A DNA stretch of 64,000 bases from Cohnella lupini (lineage in GTDB: Bacteria; Bacillota; Bacilli; Paenibacillales; Paenibacillaceae), in NCBI RefSeq assembly GCF_003386205.1, contig NZ_QRDY01000006.1:228666-292665 (forward strand), written 5' to 3'. Positions 51,660-59,915 of this stretch are shown here, piece after piece. A model generated the notes under the pieces. It did not search any database, had not been told where the DNA came from, and saw only the letters and a program-made list of their open reading frames with translations. The position numbers were made by a program, and so were the translations under genes. Numbering within the stretch: the stretch's first letter is position 1; each line of letters begins with the position of its first letter.

Positions 51660-52529
51660 ATGAATCGACTATTAGTCGCCATCTGCTCAACCGCATTACT
51701 GCTTGGACTTGTCGCGTGCAGCCAAAGCGGCACAGAGTCGCCGGACGCTTCCGTTTCGACGGCGACTGAGAGCGGAACCGCCGTCTCCACCCCATCGGCC
51801 GAACCTACGCCTTCGCCCAGTTCATCGCCGGTAGAAGCGGAACCGACGCCATCGCCTGAACCGGCCGAAGTAACGAAAACCTACAGGATGAACAAAAATT
51901 ATTTCATCGTTCCCATCGATAAGGAACGCACGGAAAGCAAAGTCGTGCTCCTAACGTTCGACGACGGCCCTAAGGACGCGAAAACGCTCGATCCGATATT
52001 GGATACCTTGGACAAGCACCATGCCAAGGCGATTTTCTTCGTCAACGGTTACCGGGTCAAAGCGAATCCCGATCTTCTGAAAACAATCGACGACCGCAAG
52101 CAAGTCATCGGTAACCATTCCTGGGACCATATCGAGTTGAAGAAGGAACAAGCTCCTAAAATCAAAGAGCAAATCGAAAGCGTGCAAGAAATCGTCAAAG
52201 AAGTTACCGGTAAGACGCCGGTGTTCTTCCGGCCTCCGTTCGCTTCCGCTAACGATGCCGTTCACCAGGTTGCCAAGGATAACGGATTATTGTTTATGAC
52301 TTGGTCAAACGGGTCCCTCGATTGGGACATGAATAAGATCGACGAGGACAAGCGCCCCCAAGCCATTATCGACAACGTCATGGAGCAGTTGCATTCGGGC
52401 AGCAACATTCTCATGCATGAGTTAGCATGGACGGCCAAAGGCCTTGACGCCTTACTTAGCCAATTGGAAGCAAAAGGATATACTTTCGTCGATCCGAACG
52501 CCATCGACATTCAATCCTCAGGTAAATGA
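51660..52529 (+). CDS. Polysaccharide deacetylase lipoprotein
   Basis: A 289-residue extracytoplasmic enzyme. The lipobox LVAC puts the lipid on Cys20; a Pro/Ser/Glu-rich linker reaches about 75. The NodB domain has motif 1 LTFDDGP near 98-104 (catalytic base and metal Asp), HSWDH near 153 (metal histidines) and motif 3 FFRPPFAS near 189. Family members deacetylate peptidoglycan, chitin oligomers or other N-acetylated glycans; a cell-wall substrate is likely. GGAGGAAACACATC precedes the ATG. It is one of few plus-strand genes here and has its own terminator. Confidence 0.9.
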   Translation: MNRLLVAICSTALLLGLVACSQSGTESPDASVSTATESGTAVSTPSAEPTPSPSSSPVEAEPTPSPEPAEVTKTYRMNKNYFIVPIDKERTESKVVLLTFDDGPKDAKTLDPILDTLDKHHAKAIFFVNGYRVKANPDLLKTIDDRKQVIGNHSWDHIELKKEQAPKIKEQIESVQEIVKEVTGKTPVFFRPPFASANDAVHQVAKDNGLLFMTWSNGSLDWDMNKIDEDKRPQAIIDNVMEQLHSGSNILMHELAWTAKGLDALLSQLEAKGYTFVDPNAIDIQSSGK

Positions 52530-52543
52530 ACTAATCATGCACA

Positions 52544-52586
52544 AAAGCTGCTCCAGTCCATTAGGACGCTGAAGCAGCTTTTTTTT
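52544..52586 (+). terminator. Terminator after the deacetylase gene
   Basis: AAAGCTGCTCCAGTCC pairs with GGACGCTGAAGCAGCTTT (small mismatch) and a run of eight T follows. Confidence 0.9.
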
Positions 52587-52592
52587 AGGCGA

Positions 52593-52898
52593 TTACCCGT
52601 TATGATGTTCCCGCCCCCACCAGAATAGTCCGATGACCAGCCCCGAGAAGAGCAGGACGAGCGCTAAATAATACCATCGGGAGAGTTGCCTCCGCTTGAC
52701 GGTATGTACCCCCGCGCGGGGAGGCAAACCGATCTCCGGCAGCCCGGAGCTGGCCGCAGCTTCGGCTATAGCAGCCTCCAGCTCTTCAAGCGTCTGCGCT
52801 GCCTCACTCTCCTCCGGTATCCCGAAGGCGGTTTGCTTAGCCGCCCGGTACCTGTTCCACACGGAAGACGAAGCTGTGGAATCAATGCCTTCTTTCAT
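52593..52898 (-). CDS. Unidentified tail-anchored-like protein
   Basis: A 101-residue protein with a helical, acidic and alanine-rich body (ESEAAQTLEELEAAIAEAAASS) and one C-terminal membrane segment (WYYLALVLLFSGLVIGLFWWG). Most of it should be cytosolic. Its ATG overlaps the stop of the CPBP protease gene by 4 bases, with a GGAGGGAAGAGAA site, so the two are co-translated. I do not recognise the family. It may be an accessory of the protease, by context only. Confidence 0.7.
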   Translation of the reverse strand: MKEGIDSTASSSVWNRYRAAKQTAFGIPEESEAAQTLEELEAAIAEAAASSGLPEIGLPPRAGVHTVKRRQLSRWYYLALVLLFSGLVIGLFWWGREHHNG

Positions 52899-53491
52899 TT
52901 CTCTTCCCTCCGAAAACGGATGATACAGCCCATGATGAAATCAACTAAGAAGTGCGCCAATATCGGAGCCCAAAGCGTTCCCGTGTGAATCATAATCCAA
53001 CCTAAACCGTAACTAATCGCGAAAACTAATCCGGTCGGTATCCAATGCCGTAAATAACGAACGTGAATCGCCGCGAAAATGATGCTGGTCCAATAAGGTC
53101 CTATTGCATATTGAATGGCTCCGCGAAACAATATTTCCTCGCAGATCGCGACGGTCAAAGAAATAACCGCGATGTGCCACACTGCCCTGATTTTAAAAAT
53201 TCTTTCGTTAACGCCGCCGTCATCGGCCGCTTCCTCCGGAACGAATCGCGAAATTCCTAAATCGAAAACCAAAACAAGAAGCGCTAAGCCCCCGCCCCAT
53301 AAGGCAAATTGGCTTGTCATCGGCCAAGCGAAAAAATCAAGTGGGTTTCTCCCCTGAAATAAAACCCATGCGATACCGATAATAAGGGTAAGCGCCTGCG
53401 TCATGTATAAATTGATCAATAACATCTTGTCGTTGAGCTGATCGACGGTCACTTTGCGAATTTTAATGTTACGAATGTCGAATTTTCTCAT
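52895..53491 (-). CDS. CPBP-family intramembrane metalloprotease
   Basis: A 198-residue membrane protein of the CAAX/bacteriocin-processing (CPBP) family. Motif 1 is EEILFRGAIQYAIG near 118 (glutamates bind metal), motif 2 is the histidine of AAIHVRYLRHWIP near 143, and motif 3 is HFLVDFIMG near 184. Six or so spans are predicted. The ATG at 53491 is preferred for its GAGGG, although spacing is short; longer starts lack sites. Substrate unknown. Divergent from the gene at 53614. Confidence 0.85.
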   Translation of the reverse strand: MRKFDIRNIKIRKVTVDQLNDKMLLINLYMTQALTLIIGIAWVLFQGRNPLDFFAWPMTSQFALWGGGLALLVLVFDLGISRFVPEEAADDGGVNERIFKIRAVWHIAVISLTVAICEEILFRGAIQYAIGPYWTSIIFAAIHVRYLRHWIPTGLVFAISYGLGWIMIHTGTLWAPILAHFLVDFIMGCIIRFRREEK

Positions 53492-53613
53492 TTTCCCTCG
53501 TATTATGCAAATTTTTGTATGTTCAATCTTCATGTTTTTTTCTATACTAGGACTACTAACCAACCTTCCGACAATAAGTTACTAACTACCTACACCGTTT
53601 AAAGGAGCAACCG

Positions 53614-54534
53614 ATGGAAAAGCGTCTGAACCGATCCGATCTCATGTTTTCACTAGCTTTCTTACTCATGCTTGTCATCGCGGTAGGAGCTTTTTTTTAC
53701 GGCGTCAAAGTGGGCTCGGACAGAACCGAAGCCAAGTACGCGATCGACGAAGTCGTAGAGGTAAGTGCCCCCGTCCAGGCTAACGCTTACCAGCAGCAAG
53801 ATTTGGTTTCTTTCTATCATACCGTATTTTTGTCCTACCGTGAATTTCAAAAAGATTGGCTAGCCGCCCAAAATAAGTGGCTGTCCGATCCAACTTCGGA
53901 TCGCGCTTCGTCCATGAAAGAATTAGCGAAAACCGCTCAACGAAAAATTGACGAAATTAAAGCCGTTTATGTTGCCCCGATCTCGCCCCAATTGATCGAA
54001 TCGCAAGAAAGCTACATGAAAAGCCTTAAATTGTTCAAAGAAAGCTTCGGTTCATTGGCGGAGACGGCTAACGAAGGCACTGCGGACATGGTTATCGACA
54101 AGTTGAACGGTAATTCCTTCTATAAAGAAGGCATGAAGTTCGCCCTCGGGGCGCAACAGGAATATTATTCTTCCATGCTGAAATGGGCGGAATCGGTCGA
54201 TTCCGACATTCCGGGAGATTACGTCAGTCCGGAAGTTCTGACGATCGCCAAGTGGAAGGTTCTTCCATTGATCGTGAAAATTAAGGTGGCGTCGGATTAC
54301 ATGTCCCAGCAAACTCAGCTATCCGACTTCCTTCCTCACGACCTAACGGCGAGAATCGATCAATTCATTATCTCGGGTCAAGCGGACAAGCGGAAGGCGA
54401 AGAGCTTTAACTCGATCGCGGAGCTGCTGACCAGCACGGAAGCCGTGCGAAACGGCGACTTCATCGAGATGAAATCCCGTTTCTACGAAGGGCAGCAATT
54501 GCCTCAGTTGCCTTTCTTCTTCCCGGACAAGTAA
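53614..54534 (+). CDS. Unidentified membrane-anchored protein
   Basis: A 306-residue protein with one N-terminal membrane segment (LMFSLAFLLMLVIAVGAFFYGVKVG) and a large helical exterior part. The region about 55-230 is rich in long amphipathic helices with several Trp and Tyr (FYHTVFLSYREFQKDWLAAQNKW; GAQQEYYSSMLKWAESV) and may form a helical bundle. GGAGCAACCG precedes the ATG. I recognise no enzyme motif. It lies between a CPBP protease and serA. Confidence 0.75.
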   Translation: MEKRLNRSDLMFSLAFLLMLVIAVGAFFYGVKVGSDRTEAKYAIDEVVEVSAPVQANAYQQQDLVSFYHTVFLSYREFQKDWLAAQNKWLSDPTSDRASSMKELAKTAQRKIDEIKAVYVAPISPQLIESQESYMKSLKLFKESFGSLAETANEGTADMVIDKLNGNSFYKEGMKFALGAQQEYYSSMLKWAESVDSDIPGDYVSPEVLTIAKWKVLPLIVKIKVASDYMSQQTQLSDFLPHDLTARIDQFIISGQADKRKAKSFNSIAELLTSTEAVRNGDFIEMKSRFYEGQQLPQLPFFFPDK

Positions 54535-54583
54535 TTCCGAAGCAAAATAGGCCATTAATCGTTATAATGTCGCACATTCGCCA

Positions 54584-54613
54584 TTGCAATTGTCCATCCC
54601 GTTGCTATAAAAT
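54584..54613 (+). promoter_or_regulatory. Sigma-A promoter of serA
   Basis: TTGCAA (54584-54589) with TATAAA (54606-54611, spacer 16) or TAAAAT (54608-54613, spacer 18). It predicts a leader of about 140 nt. Confidence 0.7.
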
Positions 54614-54636
54614 AGGAAAAGCAATTGGAACCGGTG

Positions 54637-54740
54637 CTTCGTGCGTAAGCGATACAAGAAAGTAGTGACCTTGCGGAGTCACCCTCTACGCACCGTTAGT
54701 CCGCTTCATGCGGTAGCGGCGGTTGAGGGTGTTTTCTATA
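54637..54740 (+). promoter_or_regulatory. Structured serA leader with terminator and competing stem
   Basis: CACCCTC (54680-54686) pairs with GAGGGTG (54725-54731), followed by TTTTCTATAT: a terminator-like stem enclosing CCGC-TTCAT-GCGG. Two other pairings use the same bases or cross it: GTGAC/GTCAC (54665-54669 with 54678-54682) and GTGCGTA/TACGCAC (54641-54647 with 54687-54693). Such mutually exclusive stems suggest conditional termination. It lacks the T-box sequence and any riboswitch core I know. Confidence 0.55.
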
Positions 54741-54760
54741 TATCGAAGGAGGGTTCCACG

Positions 54761-56353
54761 ATGTTTAAAGTATTAGTATCGGATCCGATTAGCGATTTGG
54801 GCATTTCGCTCCTGGTCGAAGCATCCGACATTTCCATCGACAAGAAAACGGGGTTAAGCGAGGATGAACTAGTCGCCATTATCGGCGAGTACGACGCTCT
54901 CCTGGTCAGAAGCCAAACGCGGGTAACCGAAAGAATTATGACAGCCGGCAAACAGCTTAAAGTGATCGGAAGAGCCGGCGTAGGCGTTGATAATATCGAC
55001 CTGGACGCTGCTACGAAACGCGGCATTATCGTCATTAACGCCCCGGACGGAAATACGATCACGACCTGCGAGCATACTTTCGCCATGATGATGGCCGTTG
55101 CCCGCCATATCCCCCAAGCTTACTTAAAAACGGTCGGCGGCGAATGGGATCGCAAATCCTTCGTCGGCGTAGAGCTCCGCAATAAAACGTTGGGCGTTCT
55201 CGGCATGGGCCGCATCGGCAGCGAAGTCGGCGCGCGCGCAAAAGCGTTCGGAATGAACGTGCTTGGATATGACCCATTCTTAACGGAAGAACGCGCGGAG
55301 AAAATGGGCGTACGTAAAGCGTCCGTAGAAGATATCATTGCGGAAGCCGACTTCATTACCGTTCATACGCCGCTTACTCCGGAAACTCGCCATATGATCG
55401 GCAAAGAGCAATTTTCTCGAATCAAGAAAGGCGTTCGCATCGTTAACTGCGCGCGCGGCGGCATTATCGACGAGCTTGCGCTCGTGGAAGCCATTAACGC
55501 GGGACAAGTAGCCGGCGCAGCCTTCGACGTATTCGAAGAAGAGCCTCCTGCAGCCGACCACCCTTTCCTGTCTCATCCGCAAATCATCGTTACTCCTCAC
55601 TTAGGCGCTTCAACCATCGAAGCCCAAGAGAACGTAGCTATCGACGTGTCGGAGCAGTTACTTCATATCTTGCGCGGTGAGCCGTTCAAGAACGCGGTTA
55701 ACATGCCTCCCGTCGCCGCCGAAGTTCTATCCAAGCTCGAACCTTACTTCTCGCTCGGTAAGAAGCTGGGAAGCTTCGCGGCTCAGATCGCTGAAGGTCC
55801 GGTTAAAGAAATCGCGGTAACTTATGCCGGCGATCTTGCGGAAGTGGATACGCAGCCGCTTACTCGCCACATCGTGGAAGGCGTACTTGCACACCATCTT
55901 GGATCCGACCAAGTCAACGTCGTCAACGCGATGCATCTCGCCAAAAATCGCGAAGTCAACATCGTCGTCACGAAGTCGCACGCTTCCAAGGGCTTTACTA
56001 ACCAAGTTAGCGTCACCCTTCGGACGGATAAAGAAGAGCGTCTCGTCGCAGGCACGTTGTTGAACGGTTTCGGGCCTCGGATTACCCAAGTCGATAAGTT
56101 CCCAGTTGACGTTGAACCGCAAGGCCATATCCTTCTTATCTCCCATCACGATAAGCCTGGTATTATCGGCCGAGTAGGAACGTTGCTTGGTACGAACGAG
56201 ATCAACATCGCTTCGATGCAGGTGGGCCGTAAAATCGTAGGCGGCGCCGCCATCATGATGCTCGGAGTGGATAAAGCCGTAACCAAGCAAGTATTAGGCG
56301 AGCTTACCGCGCTCCCCGACCTTAACAACGCTAAGGAAGTTCATTTGTACTAG
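54761..56353 (+). CDS. serA: D-3-phosphoglycerate dehydrogenase
   Basis: A 530-residue enzyme that starts serine synthesis by oxidising 3-phosphoglycerate. The NAD motif GMGRIGSEVGARAKAFG lies near 147; the catalytic triad is Arg in NCARGGIIDE, Glu near 262 and His in TPHLGAST. An intervening domain (about 320-450) and a C-terminal ACT domain (HHDKPGIIGRVGTLLG near 460) follow, as in the long Bacillus/mycobacterial form inhibited by serine. AAGGAGGG lies 7 bases before the ATG at 54761; the open frame upstream is the structured leader. Confidence 0.96.
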   Translation: MFKVLVSDPISDLGISLLVEASDISIDKKTGLSEDELVAIIGEYDALLVRSQTRVTERIMTAGKQLKVIGRAGVGVDNIDLDAATKRGIIVINAPDGNTITTCEHTFAMMMAVARHIPQAYLKTVGGEWDRKSFVGVELRNKTLGVLGMGRIGSEVGARAKAFGMNVLGYDPFLTEERAEKMGVRKASVEDIIAEADFITVHTPLTPETRHMIGKEQFSRIKKGVRIVNCARGGIIDELALVEAINAGQVAGAAFDVFEEEPPAADHPFLSHPQIIVTPHLGASTIEAQENVAIDVSEQLLHILRGEPFKNAVNMPPVAAEVLSKLEPYFSLGKKLGSFAAQIAEGPVKEIAVTYAGDLAEVDTQPLTRHIVEGVLAHHLGSDQVNVVNAMHLAKNREVNIVVTKSHASKGFTNQVSVTLRTDKEERLVAGTLLNGFGPRITQVDKFPVDVEPQGHILLISHHDKPGIIGRVGTLLGTNEINIASMQVGRKIVGGAAIMMLGVDKAVTKQVLGELTALPDLNNAKEVHLY

Positions 56354-56380
56354 GACATCTAGTGAGAAAATTGAGCAATT

Positions 56381-56430
56381 AAAACAAGAGGTTGTACAAA
56401 AGCATTAGCTTTTGCGCAACCTCTTGTTTT
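56381..56430. terminator. Bidirectional terminator between serA and the MFS gene
   Basis: A 20-base near-perfect stem (ACAAGAGGTTGT/GCAACCTCTTGT plus CAAAAGC/GCTTTTG) with T on the plus side and A on the other. It can stop serA and the convergent MFS transcript. Confidence 0.9.
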
Positions 56431-56471
56431 ATTAACTAAGACGACTAGCTCCTAGAGATATGCTAACTCTC

Positions 56472-57701
56472 CTAAATCCGATTCCGAACCAATAGAACGA
56501 TGCCAAGCTGCGTAAGAGCAGTTACGAGCAAAACGACCGGAAGCGCCGGCGAATTGACGTCGCTCGCGAAAATGACTTGCAGCAGAATGGATACCACGCG
56601 GCCCGTATTCAGGAAAAATTCCCGCACGACGACCGACTCGATCCGGAACATTCCTCTCAATGGCAATCCGTCCATGATTCTATAGTAATAGGAAGTCAAA
56701 GTGTTGATTATGAGCGGAGCCATCAAGGAGTAAATCGACATGAACAGAATTACCGTCCATAACCTTATATCGAAGAACAATACCGCGGAACCGCCTATAA
56801 TGAATAGAGAAGCCACCAGAAGATCGCGACGGATATTCAACTGCTGCTTTCTTCGGGAAATGAAAAATCCCGTAACGATCGTCAACAATGCGAATCCGAC
56901 GGTCAAATATCCGACCTGGTCTTCCCTGCCCACCGTCTGAAACATCAAAATATTCGGCAGAAACAACATTAAACCCTGGAACAATCCCAACACCGAGAAG
57001 CTTAGCAGCGCGAGTACCCATAGCTTGTTCTTCTTCATCATAAGCCCCGAATATTTCAAGTAATAGGTGCGATGATGGGAGTCTATTCTTCGAATGCGCA
57101 AGCTGAAGAAGGAGGCGATCCCGAATAACATCGATGCCGCTCCGAATGTAAGCAAGTAACCCCTCAGACCTTCGAACAAGCTGATCAAGAACCCCGATAA
57201 CGCAGGTCCCGCCAGGCCAGCCGAGTTAAAGACGATCATGTTGACGCCTAAATAGCGAGATCGGTTCTGCACGTCGGTCACGTCGTACATGAGTACCAGA
57301 TAACCCGTCCAGTATAGTCCCAGTGCCAAGCCATTAAAAGCGGCGAACCAAGGATAATAAGCGACGACGTTCTCCCGCGCGAAAATAACGACAAGAAAAA
57401 AAACCGTGATCAACGCGATGCCTAGGCGATACGTGACCATCCGGTCTTTCTTCTTCGCGATCCATCCGCCTATGGCAAAAGCAATCGGAGTCATTCCATA
57501 TACGATGATATTAAATATGCCGTTAATAACCAAATCCTCGGTAAGACGCCACAAATACAAATTCAAGAACAGCCCGGACATAGACGCTCCGAATTGAAAA
57601 CAACCGTGAATGAGCAAAGCGACGCGCGCTTCCTTCGACAACCGTTGCTTGGACGCCGCTTTCGCTCGTTGAAATAAAGGCCAAGGTACCCGTAACTTCA
57701 T
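56472..57701 (-). CDS. MFS transporter
   Basis: A 409-residue major facilitator with about twelve spans, a basic N-terminus (FQRAKAASKQRLSKEARVALL) and a motif-A-like GGWIAKKKDRMVTYRLGI near 78. The middle loop (RIRRIDSHHRTYYLKYSG) is basic and cytosolic. I cannot read the substrate; the sequence resembles the uncharacterised Bacillus MFS proteins rather than known drug pumps. It ends at the convergent terminator with serA. It starts 15 bases after the resE stop, so it may be transcribed with the res genes. Confidence 0.85.
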   Translation of the reverse strand: MKLRVPWPLFQRAKAASKQRLSKEARVALLIHGCFQFGASMSGLFLNLYLWRLTEDLVINGIFNIIVYGMTPIAFAIGGWIAKKKDRMVTYRLGIALITVFFLVVIFARENVVAYYPWFAAFNGLALGLYWTGYLVLMYDVTDVQNRSRYLGVNMIVFNSAGLAGPALSGFLISLFEGLRGYLLTFGAASMLFGIASFFSLRIRRIDSHHRTYYLKYSGLMMKKNKLWVLALLSFSVLGLFQGLMLFLPNILMFQTVGREDQVGYLTVGFALLTIVTGFFISRRKQQLNIRRDLLVASLFIIGGSAVLFFDIRLWTVILFMSIYSLMAPLIINTLTSYYYRIMDGLPLRGMFRIESVVVREFFLNTGRVVSILLQVIFASDVNSPALPVVLLVTALTQLGIVLLVRNRI

Positions 57702-57715
57702 GCCTCTACCTCTTC

Positions 57716-59161
57716 TCAGCGATGTGGATTATCCCGCGACCTTGCGGATACGGGAATCTTAATCGTGAACGTGGTCCCCTCGCCGGGTGCGCTGATGGCG
57801 TTTATGGTTCCCCCGTGGGCAAGAACCAGGTTCTTGACGATAGCAAGTCCAAGACCTGTCCCGCCGCCGCTCGACTCCCTCTTGCGGGCTTTGTCCGCCT
57901 TATAGAACCGTTCGAAAATATACGGTAGGTCCTCGCGGGGAATGCCCTGACCTTGGTCGATGACCTGCAGCTCGATCCAATCCCCTTTGAGTTCATGAAT
58001 TCTTGAAGCGCGAAGCGCGATCTCGGCTCCGGGAGCCGTGTGGCGCAGCGCATTGTCCATTAAATTCGTCAATACTTGTTCCAAGCGGTCGCCGTCCGCC
58101 GCTTCCAACTGCAGGGACGATTGTTCATCCGATTTCGATAGAACGACCTGGCGATCCTTCGCTAGAGCGGTGAATTTACGGTAGACGCGGGATAACAATC
58201 CGTTCACGTCCAGCGGTTGGAAATTCATCTCCAGATAGCCGGCTTCCATTCTCGCAAGGTCAAGCAAATCCTTGACGAGTCTACCCATTCTAAGCGATTC
58301 GTCGTGAATAACCTGGACAAGCTCCCTGCGCTCCTCCGGCGTTGCCGCGATATCGTCCAACAGCGCCTCGCTATAGCCTTGGACCATCGACAAGGGAGTG
58401 CGAATTTCATGCGATACGTTCGCGACGAAATCCTTGCGCATCTTATCGACGCGGAATTCCTCCGTAACGTCGCGAAGCACGGCGACCGCTCCCCTTACGG
58501 AATCGATCGATGCAAGCGGAGTCATAACCACGGACCATACGCCGCTCTTGACATGAACCTTAACGGTGAGCTCCTTCCCGCTGTCGACGACATTCCGGAA
58601 AGTCTCCCGAAGCGGGCCTGGAACGTGCGCGTTACGTACGGGAGCATCCTCGTCGGACCAATCTACAGAGCTCCAATCCTCCAGTAAATATTGTCCTTGG
58701 GGATTGGTCAGGATGACTTCTCCTTCGGCATCGAAGGAAATAACGGAATCGGTCATGCTTCGCAGTACGCTGCTGAGATGATCCCTCTCGTGTTGAAGAT
58801 CCTTGATCAGCGTATGAAGCTCGGAAGCCATTTGGTTAAACGTATTGGCTAGCTCGCCGATCTCGTCGGAGGACCGAATGGCCACCCTCGTCGTATAATC
58901 TCCTTGCGCCACTCGGTTCGCGGCGTCCTTCATCTCGCGCAACGGCTGAGTAATCTTCGTCAGCAGGAAGAACGCAAAGAAGGTCGTCAATAGAAATCCG
59001 ATCACTCCGGAGTAAATGAATAAATGCTTGATTTGCGCCGGACTAGAGAAGGTCAGATCGATGTATTCCAGCAGGAAAAAGCCTAAGGTCGTTATGACGA
59101 CCGCGACTAAACCTATGATCGTCAGCCACATTTTGCCGACGATCGATCTCCATATGGCCAT
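57716..59161 (-). CDS. resE: Sensor histidine kinase ResE
   Basis: A 481-residue membrane kinase. Two N-terminal spans (about 10-30 and 45-68) have only a short extracytoplasmic loop between them; a HAMP domain (69-121), a PAS domain (about 125-235) and the kinase core follow. The phosphorylated histidine is in VSHEIRTPLSMVQGY near 252. ATP-lid boxes are NLMDNALRH, DQGQGI and GGGTGLGLAIVKN. B. subtilis ResE senses oxygen limitation/nitric oxide and phosphorylates ResD. The extracytoplasmic loop is much shorter than in B. subtilis ResE, so sensing is probably via PAS or membrane. Confidence 0.9.
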   Translation of the reverse strand: MAIWRSIVGKMWLTIIGLVAVVITTLGFFLLEYIDLTFSSPAQIKHLFIYSGVIGFLLTTFFAFFLLTKITQPLREMKDAANRVAQGDYTTRVAIRSSDEIGELANTFNQMASELHTLIKDLQHERDHLSSVLRSMTDSVISFDAEGEVILTNPQGQYLLEDWSSVDWSDEDAPVRNAHVPGPLRETFRNVVDSGKELTVKVHVKSGVWSVVMTPLASIDSVRGAVAVLRDVTEEFRVDKMRKDFVANVSHEIRTPLSMVQGYSEALLDDIAATPEERRELVQVIHDESLRMGRLVKDLLDLARMEAGYLEMNFQPLDVNGLLSRVYRKFTALAKDRQVVLSKSDEQSSLQLEAADGDRLEQVLTNLMDNALRHTAPGAEIALRASRIHELKGDWIELQVIDQGQGIPREDLPYIFERFYKADKARKRESSGGGTGLGLAIVKNLVLAHGGTINAISAPGEGTTFTIKIPVSARSRDNPHR

Positions 59162-59162
59162 T

Positions 59163-59876
59163 TTACTTCGCCGCCTCTAGCTTGTATCCGACGCCCCACA
59201 CCGTCGTGATCATCGAGGCCGCCTCCGAGGAAACGCGATTCAGTTTCTCGCGGAGTCTTTTCACGTGGGTATCCACCGTACGCAAATCCCCGAAAAAGTC
59301 GTAGTTCCATACGTCTTTAAGCAGCTCTTCCCGCGAGAATACTTTATCCGGCGTGCTCGCCAAATAATGCAATAGCTCGTACTCCTTGGGCGTCAAGTTA
59401 ACTTCTTGACCGCTCGCGGTCACCCGGTGGGCGTCGTGCTCGATGATAAGATGCGGGAATACGATGTTGTTGCTCGTGTTCAATTCCTTGGATAGAAATG
59501 CGGTTGCCGAAGAGCGTCGCAATATCGCCTTGATCCGGAAAATCACTTCCCTCGGACTGAACGGCTTGACCACGTAATCGTCGGCGCCTACTTCGAAGCC
59601 TTGGACGCGATTGACTTCCTCGCCCTTGGCCGTCAGCATGAGCACGGGAGTCGCTTTCTGCTGGCGAAGCCGTGCACACACTTCGATCCCGTCGATCCCG
59701 GGCAACATCAGATCGAGCACGATGAGGTCGAACTCCTCTTCCTGGGCTTTACGAAGAGCGGACTCCCCGTCTTCGGCCTCGTCTATGACGTACCCTTCCT
59801 TCTCCAAGTACATTCTCAGCAAGCGACGTATTCGTTCTTCGTCGTCCACCACCAATATCCGATTTCCTGTATTCAT
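59163..59876 (-). CDS. resD: Response regulator ResD
   Basis: A 237-residue OmpR-family regulator. The receiver domain has the acidic pair Asp11-Asp12, phospho-acceptor Asp55 (LIVLDLMLPG) and the Lys in LTAKGEE. The C-terminal winged helix ends with RTVDTHVKRLREKL and VWGVGYKLE. In B. subtilis ResD activates resA, ctaA, nasD, fnr and hmp under low oxygen. The gene starts after resC and stands one base upstream of resE. Confidence 0.93.
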   Translation of the reverse strand: MNTGNRILVVDDEERIRRLLRMYLEKEGYVIDEAEDGESALRKAQEEEFDLIVLDLMLPGIDGIEVCARLRQQKATPVLMLTAKGEEVNRVQGFEVGADDYVVKPFSPREVIFRIKAILRRSSATAFLSKELNTSNNIVFPHLIIEHDAHRVTASGQEVNLTPKEYELLHYLASTPDKVFSREELLKDVWNYDFFGDLRTVDTHVKRLREKLNRVSSEAASMITTVWGVGYKLEAAK

Positions 59877-59915
59877 GCGATTGCGCTCCTCTCGACGATA
59901 ACCTTTATGAGCCTA

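Noticed and set aside
54637..54760. T-box leader upstream of serA
   Set aside because: The T-box sequence with AGGGTGGNACCGCG is absent; only GAGGGTG is found.
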